Source of the DNA: Solobacterium sp.
GTDB lineage: Bacteria > Bacillota_I > Bacilli_A > Erysipelotrichales > Erysipelotrichaceae
Assembly: GCA_017543025.1 (NCBI GenBank)
Contig: JAFYGX010000189.1
Coordinates: forward strand, 1-27,746
DNA: 27,746 bases
Direction of reading: 5' to 3'
The position numbers and the translations under genes are program-made. The notes under the pieces are model-generated. The model ran no database searches. It saw nothing but the letters and a program-made list of their open reading frames with translations, and was not told where the DNA came from. Shown piece by piece: positions 23,325 through 27,746 of this stretch (the stretch's first letter is position 1; every line of letters starts with the position of its first letter).

Positions 23325-23491
23325 ATCCCTCCCTGCATGTGCCGCATTACACGCGTTCCCTGCGTTCTTTCATCATTTCCGCAGAAACATATCATTCCGC
23401 CCGGTAAAATCTTTCTGCCGCAGTCTTAACCCGCAGTGCAGCCTCAGTCACTGAAACAGGACCCCAGTCAAACGCTCTGTTTCTGATGAAC

Positions 23492-24649
23492 TCAGGACTT
23501 AACTGCCGGTTCTTCTGCCTTTGTCACAGAATCGCCGTAAATCGTCCTGAAATCATCGCGCATGGAGATAGTTTCGATCCCCTGTTCTTCATAGGTTTTT
23601 TTCTTTTCAGCCGCACCTTCGGCATCTCCGTATTCCCGCTCTTCATCATCCGCAAGGACCATGAACGATGCGCTTTTATATCTGTTGCCCGAAATTGTAT
23701 ATACTTCCATCGCAAGATCTCCGGAGGAGTTTCCGAATGCCAGTATCGGCTGCTGCCCGATCTCACGGACGATCGCATCCACTTTGCTCATTTTCGCATT
23801 TTCGCCACAGTAATTCCCATCGAAAACAACTTTGTCTTCCGGCTGAAACGTATAATCCGTATCTGCCGTATCACCCTGAGTGGTTGCCGTATAGCCATAC
23901 TCCGTCCCGATTACATTTGAGGCAGGAATATCCAGAGTTCCTTTTATGATCTCTCTTACAATATTACGTTCCGTCGCAGTCACCACATACAACGTAAATC
24001 CGTTTTCCTGCAGCACTTCAAACAGCTCCACCATCGGCTTATAATACGCTTCCCCGCGTGTCATTCCGGAGAAGCCCCAGGCTTTGCTGGATTTGAAGCT
24101 GTCCACCATTGCGGCGAGTTCTTCCATCGTCATGCCCTGATAAACTCTGGCTCCTGCCGCAGCCTGCCGGGTGCTCATGCCATCCGGTTTTTTTCCTCCC
24201 GCCGCGTCAACGATTTCCTGCGCTACCGCCCTGTCCTCATCTGTAATACGATCGTCCTTACTGTTCAGAACATAATCCGCAAAGACCATATACTCAAAAC
24301 AGAACGGATCTGTTTCGCACATCAGTGTTCCGTCCAGATCAAACACCGCAATCCTGTCTTTCTCCGGGATATAGTCCGGGGATGTTTCATCCGTAACAGC
24401 CGCAAGATAGGCATTGATTCGTTCTGCGGCCTTGGAACCATCCGTCCAGTATTTCGAAACCAGTGCCGTTTCCTTTTTCTCCATCTTCTGTGCTTCAGGC
24501 ACAGCAGAACTGACCGCCGCATTCTCCTCTTTCGATTCATTCGCGGAAACCGGAGTCGCTGAAGGCGCAGGTACTGCCTGCGGCTTTTTCATACAGGCGG
24601 TATTCAGGCACAGCATCAGAACCATAACCGGTAATAATTTCATCTTCAT
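23492..24649 (-). CDS. Secreted HAD-superfamily phosphatase-like protein
   Basis: A 385-residue exported HAD hydrolase. ATG 24649 is chosen over ATG 24667 because AAAGGTGA lies upstream of it and the signal peptide begins there. The signal ends near LNTAC (Cys19), an atypical lipobox. A Pro/Ala/Glu linker follows to about residue 60. HAD motifs: AVFDLDGTL (Asp104, Asp106), VVTATER (Thr of motif II), KVVFDGNYCG, and GNSSGDLAM (motif IV acidic residue). A helical cap (DEDRAVAQEIV...) separates the first motifs. Extracellular HAD enzymes of this kind release phosphate from small phosphomonoesters; phosphorylcholine phosphatase PchP is one known example. Given the cytidylyltransferase operon nearby, phosphocholine is a testable substrate, but that link is inference. 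Confidence 0.8.
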   Translation of the reverse strand: MKMKLLPVMVLMLCLNTACMKKPQAVPAPSATPVSANESKEENAAVSSAVPEAQKMEKKETALVSKYWTDGSKAAERINAYLAAVTDETSPDYIPEKDRIAVFDLDGTLMCETDPFCFEYMVFADYVLNSKDDRITDEDRAVAQEIVDAAGGKKPDGMSTRQAAAGARVYQGMTMEELAAMVDSFKSSKAWGFSGMTRGEAYYKPMVELFEVLQENGFTLYVVTATERNIVREIIKGTLDIPASNVIGTEYGYTATTQGDTADTDYTFQPEDKVVFDGNYCGENAKMSKVDAIVREIGQQPILAFGNSSGDLAMEVYTISGNRYKSASFMVLADDEEREYGDAEGAAEKKKTYEEQGIETISMRDDFRTIYGDSVTKAEEPAVKS

Positions 24650-24797
24650 CGTATTTTCACCTTTCATAAAAACGCATTCATTATACCCTGTTCTGCAGAT
24701 TTATTACCCTGCCGCATCCGATCATCCGTAAAACACATTGTTTCGAACGTTCACAGAATCTGAACAAATTCTGCGGGGAAAAGAAGCGGCACCTGGA

Positions 24798-25373
24798 TCA
24801 TCCTGCCTGCGGGTCAGCAGAACCAGTCACTGACTGCTGTCTCTGACTGTATCTGTTCTGTGCTGCAATCTGCTCTGTAAGATGGATATTCCTGCTGTTC
24901 CACAGTATCAGCTCATGGCCTGCCAGCGGCTTTGAAAAAATAAGCGTTTTATACTGCATACATGCAGGATCCTCAGCGTTTTCATAAGGCTCGCTGAAAT
25001 AGCCATTGGTCCTGTAAAAGGCTATCGCCGCATCATTGTTTTCCGCATCCGTATAGAGGCGTGCAAAGCGGTATTTCCTCTGAACTGCCATATCCTCAAA
25101 GAGTTTTAAAGCTTCTGATCCGAAATGCTTTCTTCTGAATTCGGCTCGAATTCCAAACCACCCGAGCCAGGCACTCTCCGGGTCTTCCGGGTAATGATAG
25201 ATTCCTGTGATGCCAACACAGGCTCCTTCATGAAAGATCAGATAATATTCATAATCAGAAGAAGGCTCAAGCGAATCCATAATATTCGCTCTCCCGCTTT
25301 CCTGCGGAAAGAGTTCTTCCTGCAGCAATACAGCATATTCAAAGTTGTTTTCCCTGATTCTTATCAGATTCAT
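24798..25373 (-). CDS. GNAT acetyltransferase
   Basis: A 191-residue protein with GAGGTGA before ATG 25373. The GNAT core runs from MNLIRIRENNFEYAVLLQEELFP through GACVGITGIYHYPEDPESAWLGWFGIRAEFRRKHFGSEALKLFE, where RRKHFG is the acetyl-CoA loop, to LYTDAENNDAAIAFYRTNGYFSEPYEN (motif B). A polar tail of about 30 residues follows the core. The acceptor is unknown. It is monocistronic as far as can be seen. Confidence 0.85.
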   Translation of the reverse strand: MNLIRIRENNFEYAVLLQEELFPQESGRANIMDSLEPSSDYEYYLIFHEGACVGITGIYHYPEDPESAWLGWFGIRAEFRRKHFGSEALKLFEDMAVQRKYRFARLYTDAENNDAAIAFYRTNGYFSEPYENAEDPACMQYKTLIFSKPLAGHELILWNSRNIHLTEQIAAQNRYSQRQQSVTGSADPQAG

Positions 25374-25700
25374 ATTATGTCACCTCACAAACCCTCGCTG
25401 TTGTAAACTATCCGAAAATCCATTATACAGACATACAGATTTCAATTTCCTTCCGCTGCGGTGTAAATCCGCGAATCTCAGTCTGCCGAAGCACCTGAAC
25501 CTCACAAACCTTCAGGCATTCTGTCCGGATTGCAGTTCAAACAGAAGCGCTTTGATCAGCTGAATCATTCATGACATGAGCGCTCCATGGATGAATCTGT
25601 ACAAAGTATTATAAATATGTCTTAAATTCATGGTCCGATTACCTTATAATGGTGACTGTCAATACATGCATGCACCTTCGCATGAGTCATTCGGAGGTTA
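25374..25700. other. Intergenic region with promoter, no gene recognised
   Basis: A TATAAT (25645-25650) with a weak TTAAAT -35 (25622-25627, 17-bp spacer) is a plausible promoter for the small lipoprotein frame. The remaining 250 bp hold only short frames without ribosome sites. Confidence 0.4.
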
Positions 25701-25706
25701 ATGATT

Positions 25707-25846
25707 ATGGAAACACTCAAAAAAATCGTAAAAGCAGTTGTAATGTCCGCAATCCTGACCGCAGGCAGCGTCTGTCTGGCAGGCTGCTCGGATGCACAGG
25801 TAATCCCGACATCGTCACAAACATCACCACGACAATCTACTACTGA
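25707..25846 (+). pseudogene. Small lipoprotein gene, probably frameshifted
   Basis: GGAGG precedes ATG 25707 (an ATG at 25701 is too close). The start is a clean lipoprotein signal: METLKKIVKAVV, then CLAGC and SDAQ. After about 30 codons this frame loses protein character and runs into the AraC gene. The frame one base over continues as GNPDIVTNITTTIYY and stops at TGA 25844-25846, just before a terminator at 25868. One indel near 25795-25803 would restore a lipoprotein of about 46 residues that ends where the terminator expects. The function is unknown. Confidence 0.5.
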
Positions 25847-25867
25847 TTGCGAAACGTTCCGAAGAGG

Positions 25868-25895
25868 ATGCCGGCAATACCGGCATTTTCTTTTC
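25868..25895 (+). terminator. Terminator of the small lipoprotein gene
   Basis: ATGCCGG (25868-25874) and CCGGCAT (25880-25886) with a 5-nt loop, followed by TTTCTTTTC. Its position supports a gene end at 25846, not 26243. Confidence 0.75.
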
Positions 25896-26110
25896 CCTTC
25901 TCAGCATTCCTCCATGGTTCAGGCAGCCAGTCATACAATAACGAACACGCCTCACCTGCCGCTGCATCTGAGAACTGTGCTTCATCTCAGATACGGATCT
26001 GCCCATCGCTGCAGAGGATTGTATCATGGACAGATACGAACAGGAAAAGACAGGAAGAATGCTTTTTCCGGCAGATATAATAATCGCAGCAGGGAAAGGA
26101 GACAGCAGCG

Positions 26111-27004
26111 ATGGAGTGGCTTGCCAGTATTCGCGCAGCGATTGATTACATGGAGAAGCATCTCGAAGACAGCATCAGTGCGCAGGATGTTGCCGATCAG
26201 GTGTATCTCTCGCCATTCTTTCTTCAGAGAGGCTTTTTACTGATGACCGGCTGCGGAATCGGAGAATACATACGGAACCGCAGACTGTATCAGGCAGCGC
26301 TGGACCTCAGGGAGGCAGAAGACAGAGTAATCGATATTGCGTTTCGGTACTGCTATGAAACTCCGGAGAGCTTTACAAAAGCATTCTCCCGCTTTCACGG
26401 CGTCACACCTTCACAGGTCCGTGACGGCGCTGCTGTAAAAGTCTTTCTTCCCCTGACAATCAGATTATCTGTACAGGGAGGCAGTAAGATGGATTTCAAA
26501 ATTGTTCCAATGTTTCCATTCAAGGTCATCGGATTTCAGAAGGTTTTCGATAACGAAACAGCTTATGCGGAGATCCCGAAGTTCTGGAATGAAATCTGCG
26601 ACAGATATGCTTGCAGTATTTATGCAGGAAATGCCCCTGCAACCCCTTATGAGCAGGCATTTGCAGACAACTGCATCGGCGAATACGGCGTCTGTATCGA
26701 CGATATCGGAGGCGGGAAGTTCCGTTATCTGATTGCCGGCAAATACACGGGCGGCCCGGTACCGGAGGGAATGGAAGTCTATGAGTTTCCCAGGAATGAA
26801 TGGGCAGTATTCAATTGCATCGGCCCGATTCCTCAGGCGCTGCAGAGCGTGAACACCCGGATCTTCTCCGAATGGCTGCCCGGAAATCCGGATTATGAGC
26901 TGAGCGGAAACGCCACGGTAGAATGGTATGACTGTATAAACGGAGAAATGAAAGACCCGGATTATCACAGTGCAATCTGGGTTCCGGTTAGGAGAAAAGC
27001 ATAA
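26111..27004 (+). CDS. AraC-family regulator with GyrI-like effector domain
   Basis: A 297-residue protein with AAAGGAG upstream of ATG 26111. Residues 1-105 form the AraC double HTH: WLASIRAAIDYMEKHLEDSISAQDVADQVYLSPFFLQRGFLLMTGCGIGEYIRNRRL and then VIDIAFRYCYETPESFTKAFSRFHGVTPSQVR. Residues 126-295 match the GyrI/Rob-like small-molecule binding domain (MDFKIVPMFPFKVIGFQKVF, IPKFWNEI, YGVCID, GGPVPEGMEVYEFPRNEWAVFNCIGPIPQAL). This order, HTH first, is that of Rob/SoxS-linked multidrug or stress regulators. No obvious target gene is adjacent except possibly the small cysteine-rich gene downstream. Confidence 0.88.
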   Translation: MEWLASIRAAIDYMEKHLEDSISAQDVADQVYLSPFFLQRGFLLMTGCGIGEYIRNRRLYQAALDLREAEDRVIDIAFRYCYETPESFTKAFSRFHGVTPSQVRDGAAVKVFLPLTIRLSVQGGSKMDFKIVPMFPFKVIGFQKVFDNETAYAEIPKFWNEICDRYACSIYAGNAPATPYEQAFADNCIGEYGVCIDDIGGGKFRYLIAGKYTGGPVPEGMEVYEFPRNEWAVFNCIGPIPQALQSVNTRIFSEWLPGNPDYELSGNATVEWYDCINGEMKDPDYHSAIWVPVRRKA

Positions 27005-27204
27005 TTCCGGCAGCAGGAATACGCTCCCGGTCACCGCGTTCAAACCGATGATCCGAAGCGTTTATCCTCCTCATCATGCGAAGAACGGCTTCCGCCTGCC
27101 GGAAGAACAGCAGCTTTCTGTTTCCGGCATAACAGCTCGTTCTGTTTCAGCACAATTGTCGCAGGCTGTCATACAGACATTCTTTCGTATATAGTAATGA
27201 CAGA

Positions 27205-27228
27205 AAGTACAATATGTACTTCAGGAGG
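27205..27228 (+). promoter_or_regulatory. Inverted repeat and strong ribosome site without a start codon
   Basis: AAGTAC (27205-27210) and GTACTT (27216-27221) form an exact 6-bp inverted repeat one base before AGGAGG (27223-27228). A CTGTCA/TATATA pair near 27165-27195 could be the promoter. At normal distance after AGGAGG there is ATA at 27239, not ATG. Confidence 0.35.
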
Positions 27229-27242
27229 AAAAAGAACTATAA

Positions 27243-27512
27243 AAAAACGCGACGGATCTCCCGGAAGAATTGATCAGTCAGATCAGCGCTGGTGTGAATG
27301 ACACAAAAGAATACGGCAGGATCATACACAACCCAAACGAACTGGAATGTGTAAGATGCGGAAAAATGTGCCCGCTCTGTGACACGCAGGAGATGTCCTG
27401 GGGCAAAATCTATTCATTCCGCTGCTATTCCTGCATGATTCAGTTCCATACCATAGAAGGGAAAAGCAGCGCCTGGATCGACCGTGGTTTAAACGACTAT
27501 GCCGATGATTGA
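27243..27512 (+). pseudogene. Cysteine-rich small protein with damaged start
   Basis: An open frame from 27243 to 27512 reads KNATDLPEELISQISAG, then HNPNELECVRCGKMCPLCD, SFRCYSCMIQF and ends NDYADD. Two CxxC pairs plus one CxxxCxxC-like cluster suggest a zinc ribbon. The first part (LPEELISQISAG) resembles the leader helix of some ribosomally made peptides, but that may be chance. A consensus AGGAGG is at 27223, yet the expected ATG is ATA (27239), and the frame would also need a one-base change in the A run that follows. TTG 27270 is the only in-frame alternative start and lacks good spacing. Lesion or misread start; the function is unknown. Confidence 0.5.
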
Positions 27513-27541
27513 CAGAAACATCAGTTTACAGAAACCCAATC

Positions 27542-27574
27542 GCGTCAGCCCGAGAACAGAGGCTGACGCTTTTT
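27542..27574 (+). terminator. Terminator of the cysteine-rich protein gene
   Basis: A perfect 9-bp stem, GCGTCAGCC (27542-27550) with GGCTGACGC (27561-27569), a 10-nt loop and TTTTT. Confidence 0.9.
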
Positions 27575-27596
27575 CACCTGTTTCATAGGGAAGCAT

Positions 27597-27613
27597 CGCC
27601 CCTTTACGGGGCG
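27597..27613. repeat. Hairpin at the tnpA 3' side, possible IS end
   Basis: CGCCCC (27597-27602) and GGGGCG (27608-27613) with a 5-nt loop, 10 bp beyond the tnpA stop. IS200/IS605 elements carry such subterminal hairpins, which TnpA recognises as single strands. It may instead serve as the gene's terminator. Confidence 0.5.
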
Positions 27614-27622
27614 GTTTTACAA

Positions 27623-27746
27623 TTATCCTTGGTTTTCAATATAGTGTTTGATTGTTTCCTGCGAAGCGTTTCCAACTGAAGCAGCAAAGTATCCACCTGA
27701 CCATAGACACTTATGTTTCCAGTAATGCTGGCCGAGAATCTTACTG
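27623..27746 (-). mobile_element. tnpA: IS200/IS605-type transposase tnpA, 3' end
   Basis: The last 41 codons of an IS200-type Y1 transposase are present: SKILGQHYWKHKCLWSGGYF, then AASVGNASQETIKHYIENQG and TAA at 27623-27625. The W..HKCLWSGGYFAASVG segment and the IENQ end are characteristic of this family. The catalytic His-hydrophobic-His motif and the tyrosine should lie in the part beyond the right edge. The preserved end and adjacent hairpin suggest a possibly intact element. Confidence 0.9.

Noticed and set aside
23453..23483. GAAACAG/CTGTTTC stem downstream of the HAD gene as terminator
   Set aside because: No T-run on the minus strand; it could be chance.
25847..26243. Extension of the small lipoprotein to 180 residues
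   Set aside because: After about residue 35 the translation has no protein character, crosses a terminator and overlaps the AraC gene in another frame.

Overview
The window looks like chromosomal DNA from a low-to-mid-GC Bacillota. Shine-Dalgarno sites are strong AGGAGG type, promoters are sigma-A-like, terminators are classic intrinsic ones, and lipoprotein signal peptides, PP2C/GGDEF signalling genes and an IS200-type transposase are all present. A gut Erysipelotrichales- or Lachnospirales-like host is a guess from gene content, not something the sequence proves. No rRNA, tRNA, CRISPR array or phage structural gene was recognised.

Left third (1-10.4 kb): a partial AraC/cupin regulator runs off the left edge and is divergent from a lipoprotein with two copies of one domain. 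Next comes a compact transcription unit (1527-1801): a near-perfect promoter, seven short hairpins in a row joined by a conserved AU-rich linker, and a terminator. It is probably an undescribed small RNA. Then follows a minus-strand block: CPBP protease, a metallo-beta-lactamase-fold hydrolase broken by an amber codon, a surface 5'-nucleotidase-like lipoprotein, two small unknown genes and a membrane-anchored unknown protein. After that come plus-strand MFS transporter and aldo/keto reductase genes, each with a single-base frameshift, and a third open frame interrupted by TGA.

Middle (10.4-17.4 kb): a decayed XRE regulator, a HIRAN-domain protein and a GNAT acetyltransferase; a membrane PP2C-type phosphatase; a winged-HTH/LicC-type cytidylyltransferase; and a membrane PAS-GGDEF diguanylate cyclase.

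Core of interest (17.5-22.2 kb): an operon with its own strong promoter and a potential three-way-junction leader. It encodes a binding lipoprotein, an ABC ATPase and an 858-residue protein in which a double-module ABC permease is fused to a winged HTH and a LicC/PntC-like cytidylyltransferase. The C-terminal half is a paralogue of the stand-alone protein at 13825-14721. The simplest reading is that a phosphocholine- or 2-aminoethylphosphonate-like compound is imported and activated to its CMP derivative at the membrane, perhaps to decorate surface polymers. The substrate is inferred, not shown.

Right third (22.2-27.7 kb): a structured remnant resembling the right end and guide-RNA region of an IS605-type element, two unknown small genes, a secreted HAD phosphatase-like protein, a second GNAT acetyltransferase, a broken small lipoprotein, an AraC/GyrI-like regulator, a cysteine-rich small protein with a damaged start, and the 3' end of an IS200 tnpA. 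At least six genes carry single-site lesions, so either real gene decay or base-level assembly error is common here.
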